NCBI RefSeq assembly: GCF_023656745.1
Contig: NZ_JAMOKO010000014.1
Span: 1 to 57,246, forward strand
Direction of reading: 5' to 3'
Length of the DNA: 57,246 nucleotides
Source: Collinsella sp. BG-O-102
Lineage (GTDB): Bacteria; Actinomycetota; Coriobacteriia; Coriobacteriales; Coriobacteriaceae
Part shown: positions 41,955-50,098 of the stretch, piece by piece
Layout of the letters: each line of letters opens with the position of its first letter
Numbering within the stretch: position 1 is the first letter of the stretch
The notes under the pieces: model-generated
Told to the model about the DNA's origin: nothing
Databases searched by the model: none
The model's input: only the letters and a program-made list of their open reading frames with translations
Translations under genes and position numbers: made by a program

Positions 41955-42614
41955 GTGTCCGCATTTCCGTTCGACGCCGTTATCTTTGACATGGACGGCG
42001 TGATTGTCGATACCGAGTATTACTACCTGGGCGAGACCGCAGCTTTTGCCAAGGAGCTTGGGTTGAACCTGACTCAAGAGGAATTGAACGGGCAGGTCGG
42101 TACTTCGCATCAGTTCTTCCTGCATATGCTGGTCGATTGGTTTGAGCGCGCCGGTAAGGGGCATTTTACTGGTGAGGAAGCGTTGGCCCGTTGGGACGAG
42201 TGGGCGCATAAGCGTCCGCGCGACTATCAGGCTTTGATTAACCCAGGCGCCGTGGATACGATTCGAGAGCTGCCGCGCCGTGGCGTTCGCGTGGCGCTTG
42301 CCAGCTCGTCTCCCATGGTTAGCATCGAGGAAGTGCTCAATGCGTGCGGGCTGTCGGATGCCTTTGAGTATGTGGTGAGCGGCGAGCAGTTTAAGGAGAG
42401 CAAGCCCGAGCCCGACATCTACCTGCATGCGCTGGATCTCCTGGGGCTGCCCGCGAATCGCTGCTGCTGCGTTGAGGATTCGGTGCCTGGCATCACTGCC
42501 GGCAAGCGAGCCGGCCTGACAGTCATTGCCAAGCGCGAGGAGCGCTTTGGATTTAGCCAAGATGCCGCGGACAAGATTATCGACCAGCTGCCGGAGCTGC
42601 TGGAACTCGCGTAG
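41955..42614 (+). CDS. HAD-superfamily phosphatase/phosphomutase (beta-PGM-like)
   Basis: This 219-residue protein has the subfamily I motif DAVIFDMDGVIVDTEYYY, a helical C1 cap, VALASSSP (motif II), KESKPEPDIYLHAL (motif III Lys) and CVEDSVPGITAGKRAGLTVI (motif IV). These fit β-phosphoglucomutase-like phosphatases. It starts at GTG 41955 with agggaggg just upstream. The sugar kinase gene follows 60 bases later, which suggests a small sugar-phosphate operon. Confidence 0.9.
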   Translation: MSAFPFDAVIFDMDGVIVDTEYYYLGETAAFAKELGLNLTQEELNGQVGTSHQFFLHMLVDWFERAGKGHFTGEEALARWDEWAHKRPRDYQALINPGAVDTIRELPRRGVRVALASSSPMVSIEEVLNACGLSDAFEYVVSGEQFKESKPEPDIYLHALDLLGLPANRCCCVEDSVPGITAGKRAGLTVIAKREERFGFSQDAADKIIDQLPELLELA

Positions 42615-42674
42615 ATCCTGGGCGGTACTGCTGTTACAACGGTAGTACCGTTGGCATAAGAGAGAGGTGGCGTC

Positions 42675-43538
42675 ATGGCTTTTAACGTGAGCGCACTGGG
42701 GTTTGGCGACAACGTCGTCGACCGTTACGAGCATATTCACACTATGTATCCGGGTGGCAATGCGGTGAACTTTGCCGTGTATGCCAAGAAGTGCGGTGCC
42801 GCGCGCTCCGCGTATATGGGCATCTTTGGTAATGACGCTGCTGCCGAGCATGTGATTGCGAGTCTTGAGGATGAGGACGTTGAACTAGCCAAATGCAAGC
42901 AGCTCATCGGCGAGAACGGTGCGGCGCGCGTTACTGTGGTTGATGGTGATCGTGTATTTCTGGGGTCTAACGATGGTGGCATCCGTGGTGATGCGCGCTA
43001 TGTGCTCGATCGTTTTGATCTGGCGTATATGAAACAGTTTGATGTGGTTCATTCGGGTAACTATTGCTTTACCGAGCGCGAGCTGCCTAAGCTGAAGGCA
43101 GCGGGTATTACCGTTTCGTTTGACTTCTCGGATGATTCGACCGACGAGTACTACGAGCAGATTGCTCCCTACGTTGACTTTGCGTTCTTTAGCGCGGCAG
43201 ACGCCGCGAGCGAGGACGAGATTCGCGAGCGCCTTGCCTGGGTGAAGGGCCTGGGCCCATGTTTTGTGTCCGCAACGGCTGGCGCTGAGGGCTGCATTGC
43301 CTATGACGGCGAGCGTTACTATCGGCAGCATGCCAAGCCAGTGACAGATATGAAGGACACCATGGGTGCGGGTGACTCGTTCCTGACTTCGTTTCTGATG
43401 TGCTATCTCGATTCCGCCAAGCGTGGCGAGGATGGTGCCGAGGCCGTCGAGCGCGCACTCGACTTTGCGGCGGGGTTTGCTTCGACCGTATGCGGTATGG
43501 AAGGCTCCTGGGGCCATGGAGCGCCAATTTCCGAATAG
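42675..43538 (+). CDS. PfkB-family sugar kinase (fructoselysine 6-kinase-like)
   Basis: This 287-residue ribokinase-fold kinase has the N-terminal GFGDNVVDRYEHIHTMYPGGNAVNFA and the C-terminal PfkB signature DTMGAGDSFLTSFLMCYLDS, which holds the catalytic Asp and anion hole. The short form with the MYPGGNAVN motif resembles fructoselysine 6-kinase (FrlD), an enzyme of Amadori-product use, but no FrlB-like deglycase is adjacent. It lies downstream of two HAD phosphatases. RBS gagaggtgg lies upstream. Confidence 0.85.
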   Translation: MAFNVSALGFGDNVVDRYEHIHTMYPGGNAVNFAVYAKKCGAARSAYMGIFGNDAAAEHVIASLEDEDVELAKCKQLIGENGAARVTVVDGDRVFLGSNDGGIRGDARYVLDRFDLAYMKQFDVVHSGNYCFTERELPKLKAAGITVSFDFSDDSTDEYYEQIAPYVDFAFFSAADAASEDEIRERLAWVKGLGPCFVSATAGAEGCIAYDGERYYRQHAKPVTDMKDTMGAGDSFLTSFLMCYLDSAKRGEDGAEAVERALDFAAGFASTVCGMEGSWGHGAPISE

Positions 43539-43586
43539 GTGAGCAGTCCCGGTGAGTCGAATTGTCGCCTCCCCGGGACCCCGTGG

Positions 43587-43797
43587 GCAAAAAATGCCAA
43601 ATATGAGTACTGTCACTAATTTAGTAACAGCGAAATCAAGCTTTTGAGAGCCTAGCTGGGTGTCTGCGAGCGATTAAAACCTGCTAAAAATGATTTTAAG
43701 CACCTTGATAATGAACAGTTGTGCATTATCAAGATGTTATTTTGCCGTAAATAATGTGACTAGATTTGCAACAGTACTCATATTTGGCATTTTTTGC
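43587..43797. repeat. 211-bp AT-rich element with perfect 27-bp inverted ends
   Basis: The ends gcaaaaaatgccaaatatga…gtactgt (43587-43613) and 43771-43797 are perfect inverted repeats of 27 bases. Inside lies another perfect hairpin, cttgataatg/cattatcaag (43703-43732). The element is clearly more AT-rich than its flanks and carries no gene. The structure fits a MITE-like element; I see no target-site duplication. It separates the convergent kinase and tatD genes. Confidence 0.75.
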
Positions 43798-43806
43798 ACA
43801 CAGGGG

Positions 43807-44589
43807 TTAGCGAAGGCCAAAAACAGAGCGTGCATTTGCTAAAACCGCTGACTCAATATGCTTTGCGTCACAGTTTTTGAGTGAGGCGATGCGTTCTGAG
43901 GTCCATGTGAGCGATCTGATGAGCGACTGCGCGCTTGTTTCTGTGTTTGCCTCCGCCGGTGCATCGGTCTCGAGCAGTAAACGATCGAGTGGAATCTGTC
44001 GTGCGTATTCGCGTCCTCGTTTAGACGCGAGCATGCGTTCGTTGACGGAAAAATAGCAACCCGCATTACGCGCGCGGTCGAGTTCGTCCGAAGTGCCGCT
44101 AAACCAGTGGAAGATGATAGCGGGGGAGTCGGGGTTTGGGATGAGTAGTCCGTGCGATTCGAGGGCGTCCAGCACGGTTCCTGCCGAACGAACGGCGTGA
44201 ATTGATATCACGCGCCCGGTAAGAGGATGCTGCACGAGCGCATCGCAGAGCCGGTCAAATGCCTGTATTTGAAGCAGTTCGCTTCCGGCGAAGCGCGCGG
44301 AAAAGTCGAGTCCCACCTCGCCGATGTAGCGCTCTTGGGCAGCAACTTCGCAAAGCAGATTGACTTCGGCAGGACCGCAGCGGCCGTCGGCGAGCCACCA
44401 GGGGTGGAGCCCAATGCCGGCGATGATGCCCGGATGGCGATGAGCGCGCTCGTTTGCGGCCGAAAAGTCGCGTGGGTCGACCCCGCAGTCAAAGAGCCCC
44501 AGACCCAACGCCGCCGACTCACTGGCTGCAGCATCGGGGCTGAGCGTCAAATCAAGGTGACAATGCGTGTCAAAGAATCGCGGTTCCAT
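43807..44589 (-). CDS. tatD: TatD-family metal-dependent hydrolase
   Basis: This 260-residue TIM-barrel hydrolase has FFDTHCHLDL (HxH metal ligands) at the N-terminus, GIGLHPWW, IGEVGLDFS (Glu ligand), ISIHAVRSAG (His) and LLLETDAPAE (Asp) in the order of TatD. The family acts as 3'-5' DNA exonuclease or deoxyribonuclease. The start at 44589 gives normal length. It lies 14 bases downstream of tcdA, in one operon. Confidence 0.9.
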   Translation of the reverse strand: MEPRFFDTHCHLDLTLSPDAAASESAALGLGLFDCGVDPRDFSAANERAHRHPGIIAGIGLHPWWLADGRCGPAEVNLLCEVAAQERYIGEVGLDFSARFAGSELLQIQAFDRLCDALVQHPLTGRVISIHAVRSAGTVLDALESHGLLIPNPDSPAIIFHWFSGTSDELDRARNAGCYFSVNERMLASKRGREYARQIPLDRLLLETDAPAEANTETSAQSLIRSLTWTSERIASLKNCDAKHIESAVLANARSVFGLR

Positions 44590-44603
44590 CGCAGGGCATC
44601 CTG

Positions 44604-45398
44604 CTAGTCCAGGCGCTGGCCATCGGCGCGCACGCGCTCGGTGCCGCGCCCACTGATCTGGCGGATAACCTCGCCGGCAATCATCTGACCCATGATGGGC
44701 GGCATAAAGCTGGCGGTTCCGAGTTCGGTACGCTCGTGGATGTTGGAAGGGTCGCGGGGCTGTGTCTTAACCGATTCCTCGCAGCTAAACAGTACATGCA
44801 GGCTCTTGATTCCGCGCTTCTTGCATTCTTTGCGCATGATGCGGCTCATGGGGTCACGTACCGTATCGAAGATGTCGGCAAAGCGGAGGCACTCGGGATG
44901 GAGCTTGTTGGCCCCGCCCATGGAGCTAACCAAACGGATGTCGTGGTCCTGAGCATATTTGGCAATGGTGAGCTTGGCCGAGATGGTGTCGATGGCGTCG
45001 ACGACGTAGTCGAGCTTGCCGTCCGTCTGCTCCAAAACGCTCGCAAAGAACTCATCGATGTTATCGCTCAACAGGTATTCAGTTCGCTTGATGACGGTGG
45101 CGGCAGGATTGATATCGTGGATCATGGCCTCCATCACGTCAACCTTGCGCTTGCCGACGGTGCTGTGAAAGGCGATGGCCTGGCGATTGATATTGCTGGG
45201 CGCGATGATGTCCTTATCCAGAATGACGAAATGTCCGATGCCGCCGCGGGCGAGTGCCTCGCAGCAGTTGGAGCCCACGCCTCCGCAGCCGAGCACCAGT
45301 ACCGTAGCATCGGCGAGCTTGTCGAGTGCCTCGCGGCCCATGATGATTTCGAGCTTGGTATCGCGCGTCTCGACGAGAGCAGTAGCGTTTTCGGTCAT
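44604..45398 (-). CDS. tcdA: tRNA threonylcarbamoyladenosine dehydratase (TcdA/CsdL)
   Basis: This 264-residue ThiF/E1-like enzyme cyclises t6A at position 37 of ANN-decoding tRNAs using ATP. Motifs: the nucleotide-binding VLVLGCGGVGSNCCEALARGGIG, DKDIIAPSNINRQ, YVVDAIDTISAK and the C-terminal TASFMPPIMGQMIAGEVIRQI. ATG 45398 has ggagg six bases upstream; an ATG at 45404 is directly next to the RBS. tatD follows. Confidence 0.93.
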   Translation of the reverse strand: MTENATALVETRDTKLEIIMGREALDKLADATVLVLGCGGVGSNCCEALARGGIGHFVILDKDIIAPSNINRQAIAFHSTVGKRKVDVMEAMIHDINPAATVIKRTEYLLSDNIDEFFASVLEQTDGKLDYVVDAIDTISAKLTIAKYAQDHDIRLVSSMGGANKLHPECLRFADIFDTVRDPMSRIMRKECKKRGIKSLHVLFSCEESVKTQPRDPSNIHERTELGTASFMPPIMGQMIAGEVIRQISGRGTERVRADGQRLD

Positions 45399-45485
45399 AG
45401 ACATCCTCCGATGGGGAAGCGAATCGTGTTTTAGCTATCGCCATTATAGGTATTATCGCGATTCCATTTGAGCCCTTGGGGCTTG

Positions 45486-45612
45486 TTGAAATGAGGCAGT
45501 GATTCGCATAAGATGAAGCAGATGGCACCCGTTGCAGCGGGTTGGCCAACTCCCAAACACGTTTGTAGCGTGAGAAGTGGCCGTCTTCGCATTACGCGGG
45601 GGCGGCTATTTC
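45486..45612 (+). ncRNA. Candidate antisense RNA opposite the micropeptide 3' end
   Basis: A well-formed promoter, TTGAAA (45486-45491) and TAAGAT (45509-45514) with a 17-base spacer, points right but no gene follows for over 330 bases. A hairpin at 45578-45608 (tggccgtc/ggcggcta) with a weak T tail could end a transcript of about 90 nt starting near 45521. It would overlap the 3' end of the micropeptide mRNA on the other strand, the layout of type I antitoxin RNAs. No transcript evidence is available. Confidence 0.4.
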
Positions 45613-45692
45613 ATTCGACCTCCAATGTGGATGCCGAGCTCCACAGCCGCGATTACAAGCAACAACAACGTCAGGACATCGTCAATACTCAT
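45606..45692 (-). CDS. 28-residue hydrophobic membrane peptide (possible SOS-induced type I toxin)
   Basis: The frame starts at ATG 45692 with the strong RBS aaggag seven bases upstream and stops at 45606. The peptide begins MSIDDVLTLLLLVIAAVELG and ends HIGGRMK: a single transmembrane helix (about 6-23) with a basic end. Size and shape fit the small holin-like/TxpA-type toxins and TisB. A LexA-type box overlaps its promoter, and a candidate antisense RNA covers its 3' end. It is divergent from sdpRI. Toxicity is an inference; the peptide is unannotated by any motif I know for certain. Confidence 0.6.
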   Translation of the reverse strand: MSIDDVLTLLLLVIAAVELGIHIGGRMK

Positions 45693-45743
45693 AGTCCATC
45701 TCCTTCTCGGGTAGAGGGAGCTGGCCCATCTGCTTCAACTTCT

Positions 45744-45772
45744 ATTGTAGCTAAATACGAACGAATGTTCTA
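45744..45772 (-). promoter_or_regulatory. Micropeptide promoter with LexA-type SOS box
   Basis: On the minus strand TACAAT (45749-45744) is a good -10, with TAGAAC (45772-45767) as a weak -35 at 17 bases. The box cgaacgaatgttct (45758-45771) matches 13 of 14 positions of the Gram-positive LexA consensus CGAACRNRYGTTYG and covers the -35. It matches the consensus better than either box before the polymerase at 34787. Confidence 0.75.
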
Positions 45773-45824
45773 TAGATGTTCCTGTATTAGATAGTTAGAC
45801 AAACATCTAAATATCGAGTATAGT
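45773..45824 (+). promoter_or_regulatory. sdpRI promoter with ArsR-type inverted repeat
   Basis: TTAGAC (45795-45800) and TATAGT (45819-45824) lie 18 bases apart. The inverted repeat tagatgtt (45773-45780) and aacatcta (45802-45809) brackets the -35. An ArsR-family autorepressor such as SdpR could bind here. The site is next to the LexA box of the divergent micropeptide gene. Confidence 0.6.
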
Positions 45825-45858
45825 GTGCGCGTCGAGCGAAATACTGAGAGGAGGTCCT

Positions 45859-46137
45859 ATGCCGGGAGAGGGTTTTAAAGCGCTGGCCGATCCTACGCGG
45901 CGGCGCATTTTGGAACTGCTGCGCGAGGGCAATTGTACGGCCGGGGAGCTTGCCGGGCATTTTGACATTAGCAAGCCGTCATTGAGCCATCACTTGGCGA
46001 CGCTCAAAAACGCCGGGTTGGTGACCGACGAGCGCCATGGCCAAAACATCGTATACAGCTTAAACACCACCGTCATGCAGGACTTGATCGGTTGGTTTAT
46101 GGGCTTTACAAACACGGAAGGTGATAAGGATGAATAA
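45859..46137 (+). CDS. sdpR: SdpR-like ArsR-family repressor
   Basis: This 92-residue winged-helix repressor (FKALADPTRRRILELLREGNCTAGELAGHFDISKPSLSHHL) lacks metal-binding Cys and resembles Bacillus SdpR, including the C-terminal YSLNTTVMQDLIGWFMGF. SdpR represses its own operon with sdpI until the immunity protein sequesters it at the membrane. RBS agaggaggt lies five bases upstream. It overlaps sdpI by eight bases. Confidence 0.88.
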   Translation: MPGEGFKALADPTRRRILELLREGNCTAGELAGHFDISKPSLSHHLATLKNAGLVTDERHGQNIVYSLNTTVMQDLIGWFMGFTNTEGDKDE

Positions 46138-46834
46138 CGAAAACAAGGGTATTCACGCCACGGGGGTATCGCGGCGTGTGTGGATTGCGCTGATCGCTCT
46201 GTGCGTCGCCAATGTCGTAGCGCACCTCATGGTGATGCCGAGCTTGCCTGCGCAGATTCCCACGCACTGGGGAGCGAGCGGCGCCGTCGACGGTTGGGGT
46301 CCTAGCTGGATGGCATCGGCGCTCGGCGCGTTGCCGCTGGCGCTTCTCGCAATGTTCTGCGTGGTGCCGCGCATCGATCCCAAAGGTGAGGCATATCGAA
46401 CCTCGGGCAAGTTCTATCAGGGCTTCGTAATCGCCTTCACCTTGTTCATGTGCGCCATAAGCTGGCTGGGAGAGCTTACGGTCTGGGGCGTGGTGCCGGC
46501 GGTCGGTTCGGTTAACGTGCTGATTTCCGGTGTTGTCGGTTTGCTGTTCATCGGCGTAGGCAACTACTTGCCGCGTGTGAAGCAGAACTATACGCTCGGT
46601 ATCAAGACGCCCTGGGCACTTGCCGATTCCGAGAACTGGCGCCGTACGCAGCGCTTTGGCGGTGCCTGCTTTATGGTGCTGGGTGTTGGCCTGATTGTGA
46701 TGGGCGTGGCAGGTGCGGTGCTTTCGAATGAAGTCGTCGCCGCGGTGATTGCGGTTCTGGGGTTTGGTTCGGTCGGAGCCGTCTACGTCTACTCGTATCT
46801 GCTGTGGCGTAAATCGCAGCGAGCCGTTCGCTAA
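46130..46834 (+). CDS. sdpI: SdpI-like membrane immunity/sensor protein
   Basis: This 234-residue polytopic membrane protein has about six hydrophobic helices. The N-terminal part contains PAQIPTHWGASGAVDGWG, the DUF1648 signature, and the middle contains GNYLPRVKQNYTLGIKTPWAL…ENWRRTQRFGG, the SdpI signature. In Bacillus SdpI confers immunity to the SdpC killing peptide and signals its presence by sequestering SdpR. No sdpABC genes are in the window, so the peptide sensed is unknown. Translation is coupled to sdpR. Confidence 0.9.
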   Translation: MNNENKGIHATGVSRRVWIALIALCVANVVAHLMVMPSLPAQIPTHWGASGAVDGWGPSWMASALGALPLALLAMFCVVPRIDPKGEAYRTSGKFYQGFVIAFTLFMCAISWLGELTVWGVVPAVGSVNVLISGVVGLLFIGVGNYLPRVKQNYTLGIKTPWALADSENWRRTQRFGGACFMVLGVGLIVMGVAGAVLSNEVVAAVIAVLGFGSVGAVYVYSYLLWRKSQRAVR

Positions 46835-46898
46835 GGTTGCGGAAAACTAGCGTACGCAGTTCATAGTATGTTCCGGGGGACTTTTCCCAGGTAGTATT

Positions 46899-46927
46899 AG
46901 GGGTGTGGGCAACCATGCCCCTTTTTA
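46899..46927 (+). terminator. Terminator after sdpRI
   Basis: The stem aggggtgtgg/ccatgcccct (with two G-T pairs) is followed by ttttatt. Confidence 0.75.
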
Positions 46928-47010
46928 TTAGAACGCGCGGACCTATTTCTCTGCCTTTTCCAGAAGGACAGGTCAGATGACGTTCCGCAGCTAGATAAGG
47001 AGAAATGACT

Positions 47011-48690
47011 GTGGCGGAGTTTATCTATAGCATGTATCAGGCTCGCAAGGCCCATGGCGACAAGGTAATCCTTGACGACGTGACCCTGAGCTTCTACCCC
47101 GGTGCCAAGATCGGCGTCGTGGGCCCCAACGGCATGGGTAAGTCGACCCTGCTCAAGATCATGGCCGGTATCGAGGAGGTCTCCAATGGCGATGCCAGGC
47201 TCACCCCCGGCTACACCGTGGGCATCCTGCAGCAGGAGCCGCCGCTCGACGACGACAAGACCGTCATCGAGAACGTGCGCATGGCGTTTGGCGACATGAT
47301 CGCCAAGGTCGATCGCTTCAACAAGATCGGCGAGGAGATGTGCGACCCGGATTGCGACATGGACGCACTCATGGCCGAGATGGGCAAGCTCCAGGACGAG
47401 ATCGACGCCGCCGACGGCTGGGATATCGATTCCAAGCTCGGCCAGGCCATGGACGCGCTGCAGCTGCCCGATTCCGACATGCCGGTCAACGTGCTTTCCG
47501 GCGGCGAGCGTCGTCGCGTGGCCCTGTGCAAGCTGCTGCTCGAGGCTCCCGACCTGCTGCTGCTCGACGAGCCCACGAACCACCTGGACGCCGAGTCGAT
47601 CCTGTGGCTCGAGCACTTCCTGCACAACTACCAGGGCGCGGTGCTTGCCGTCACACACGATCGCTACTTCCTGGATAACGTTGCCGAGTGGATCTGCGAG
47701 GTCGACCGCGGTCACCTTTATCCCTACAAGGGCAACTACTCCACGTATCTGGAGACCAAGGCCGCCCGTATCGAGGCACAGGGCAACCGCGACGCCAAGC
47801 TCGCCAAGCGCATGGAGGCCGAGCTCGAGTGGGTGCGCAGCTCGCCCAAGGCCCGTCAGGCCAAGAACAAGGCCCGTCTGGCCCGCTACGAGGAGATGGA
47901 GGCTGAGGCGCGCGCAAGCCAGAAGCTCGACTGGACTGACATCCGCATCCCCGTGGGCCCGCGTCTGGGCAACAAGGTGCTCGAGGCCCATCATCTGCAC
48001 AAGGAGTTCGATGGCCGCGTGCTCATTGACGACCTTTCGTTCACCCTGCCGCGCAACGGCATCGTGGGCGTCATCGGCCCCAACGGTGTGGGCAAGACCA
48101 CGCTGTTCAAGACTATCGTGGGCCTGGAGCCGCTGACTTCGGGCGAGCTCGAGGTGGGCGAGACCGTCAAGATCTCCTATGTCGATCAGAACCGTTCCGG
48201 CATCGACCCCGATAAGAACCTGTGGGAGGTCGTCTCGGACGGCCTGGACCACATGATGGTCGGCGAGACCGAGGTTCCGAGCCGTGCTTATGTGGCGAGC
48301 TTTGGCTTTAAGGGCCAGGACCAGCAGAAGCGCGCTGGTGTACTCTCCGGTGGCGAGCGCAACCGTCTGAACCTGGCGCTCACGCTCAAGCAGGGCGGCA
48401 ATCTGCTGCTCCTCGACGAGCCCACGAACGACCTCGATGTCGAGACGCTGTCCTCGCTCGAAGCGGCGCTACTCGAGTTCCCGGGCTGCTCGGTGGCCAT
48501 TAGCCACGACCGTATGTTCTTGGACCGCGTCGCCACGCACATTCTGGCGTGGGAGGGCACCGACGAGAACCCGGGCAACTGGTATTGGTTCGAGGGCAAC
48601 TTCGAGGCCTATCAGGCCAACCGTATCGAGCGCCTGGGCGAGGACGCAGCCCAGCCGCATCGTATTCACCGCAAGCTGACGCGCGACTAG
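47011..48690 (+). CDS. ettA: Energy-dependent translational throttle ABC-F protein
   Basis: This 559-residue cytoplasmic ABC-F ATPase has two nucleotide-binding domains. The first has GPNGMGKST and LSGGERRRVALCKLLLEAPDLLLLDEPTNHLD, and the second has GPNGVGKTT and LSGGERNRLNLAL. EttA binds the ribosomal E site and gates elongation according to ATP/ADP. I chose GTG 47011 because the protein then begins MAEFIYSM like E. coli MAQFVYTM and the RBS aaggag lies eight bases upstream; ATG 47005 is only two bases from it. It is monocistronic. Confidence 0.95.
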   Translation: MAEFIYSMYQARKAHGDKVILDDVTLSFYPGAKIGVVGPNGMGKSTLLKIMAGIEEVSNGDARLTPGYTVGILQQEPPLDDDKTVIENVRMAFGDMIAKVDRFNKIGEEMCDPDCDMDALMAEMGKLQDEIDAADGWDIDSKLGQAMDALQLPDSDMPVNVLSGGERRRVALCKLLLEAPDLLLLDEPTNHLDAESILWLEHFLHNYQGAVLAVTHDRYFLDNVAEWICEVDRGHLYPYKGNYSTYLETKAARIEAQGNRDAKLAKRMEAELEWVRSSPKARQAKNKARLARYEEMEAEARASQKLDWTDIRIPVGPRLGNKVLEAHHLHKEFDGRVLIDDLSFTLPRNGIVGVIGPNGVGKTTLFKTIVGLEPLTSGELEVGETVKISYVDQNRSGIDPDKNLWEVVSDGLDHMMVGETEVPSRAYVASFGFKGQDQQKRAGVLSGGERNRLNLALTLKQGGNLLLLDEPTNDLDVETLSSLEAALLEFPGCSVAISHDRMFLDRVATHILAWEGTDENPGNWYWFEGNFEAYQANRIERLGEDAAQPHRIHRKLTRD

Positions 48691-48700
48691 TAGCAAGTAG

Positions 48701-48730
48701 AAAGGCCGCCACCAAGGGCGGCCTTTCTTG
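48701..48730 (+). terminator. Terminator of ettA
   Basis: The stem aaaggccgcc/ggcggccttt is followed by cttgt. The bases downstream to 48970 are AT-rich and hold no gene. Confidence 0.8.
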
Positions 48731-48902
48731 TAGCAATTGCACTGCAGCTATGCCCTGGCTGCTGGTTTGATTCATAATCAAAGTCATCTCTTTGGGATTA
48801 AAGCCCGTTTTTGCTATGAGTGATTTTCTAATTCCGTTTAAAACGTAAAGACGCATTGGGTTGCAAGGACATAAGCAAATCGAATTGAAATATAACCAGT
48901 GC

Positions 48903-48914
48903 TGTAACGTTACA
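48903..48914. promoter_or_regulatory. Palindromic operator-like site before the C39-like gene
   Basis: The perfect 12-bp palindrome tgtaacgttaca lies 56 bases before the start codon, next to a tataga/tagaat -10-like block (48923-48930). The binding regulator is unknown. Confidence 0.4.
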
Positions 48915-48970
48915 AAAAAGATTATAGAATAGGAGTACCTTATAAGTCGCTTCTCTAGAAAGAAGAACAT

Positions 48971-50098
48971 ATGCTTTCGCGTCGTCGTTTTCTGCAACTT
49001 GTCGCGTCTTCAATTGTCGCCTTAGCCGCACGTCCGAAAGAGGTTTTTGCTTCGACGGGCAATATTGATGGTGAGCAGATACAATTTACTTCTGAAATTG
49101 CGCAAGAGCTTGCCGATAAATATATAAAGGGACTCCTCGGCTATTCGTATACGCCTTCTGACCCTATTCCTTTTGTAGATGTTGATGGGTCCCCGCTTGG
49201 TTACATTGTTCCGGTTGTGACATCCAATAGAGCCGCGGGCTATTTGGTTTTAGATGCTTCAGATGATGAAATACTTACGGGATATCGTTTTGGAGACGGC
49301 TTAGTCAGCCCTATGGATCGGGGAGGAGATCTTGGTGTCGAGTCTTATTCTTTCAATAACCCAGTCGTAATGATCAATCCATTCGAATTCGGCGTGCAAT
49401 CTTTGGACGGTTCAATAACAACAAATTGCGGAAGAACAATCCCGGCTGTTTCCATAGAAGGACGGCCTGTCGTTTTATCGAATAAACCTTCAAGCTGGAA
49501 CGATGTTGTAATTTACGCAACTCAAATGCAGGATTACACAGTATCTGGATTTCGTTCCATTTCTCAGTTTATGTCATATGATGAAAGCGAGATTAAGAGG
49601 CTTACCGCCTACTATGCTTGTATGGTGACAGCTTTTTCGAACGTTGCGGAACTGTATGGCATTGCCAATTTATATAGCGACCCTTCGCAATATATGCAGA
49701 TATGGAATTACACCAATACCCATGCTCTTTCCGATGAAGAACAGACTGTTCCCGGCGTTGTTTTGGGTGGAACGCCGATATCAACCTGTGCAACGGGGTT
49801 TACAAATTACTGCGCAAGCAGAGGAAGTACTCTTATCGCCCGCACTGTCTCCTCTCCGGCTATCGCGAGCATTCAAAATGAGATTAACTCTAATAGACCG
49901 AATGTTATACATGCGAGTTTGTACAACGGATCAGCCCATTCTGTAACAACGGAGGCTTACGCCACACTTACTGGTAAGAAAACTGGAGAGACAAGGCAGA
50001 TGATTGGCATAGCGGACGGCTGGAATTCATCTTTATCCTTCCTGAAGTATGATCAGAGCTATTATGCGTGGACTTATGGAACGACTTTTTCGAAGTAG
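48971..50098 (+). CDS. Secreted C39-like peptidase-domain protein
   Basis: This 375-residue protein has an N-terminal signal with SRRRFLQLVASS, a twin-arginine-like motif. The middle (about 150-370) resembles peptidase C39-like folds: a Cys in YYACMVTAFSNVAELYG as possible nucleophile, a His in SAHSVTTEAYATL and an Asp/Trp in IADGWNSSLSFLKYD. The Cys context is unlike the usual CGPTA, so activity is doubtful. Codon use is AT-rich compared with ettA, suggesting transfer. A lipoprotein gene overlaps its 3' end. The RBS is weak. Confidence 0.65.
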   Translation: MLSRRRFLQLVASSIVALAARPKEVFASTGNIDGEQIQFTSEIAQELADKYIKGLLGYSYTPSDPIPFVDVDGSPLGYIVPVVTSNRAAGYLVLDASDDEILTGYRFGDGLVSPMDRGGDLGVESYSFNNPVVMINPFEFGVQSLDGSITTNCGRTIPAVSIEGRPVVLSNKPSSWNDVVIYATQMQDYTVSGFRSISQFMSYDESEIKRLTAYYACMVTAFSNVAELYGIANLYSDPSQYMQIWNYTNTHALSDEEQTVPGVVLGGTPISTCATGFTNYCASRGSTLIARTVSSPAIASIQNEINSNRPNVIHASLYNGSAHSVTTEAYATLTGKKTGETRQMIGIADGWNSSLSFLKYDQSYYAWTYGTTFSK

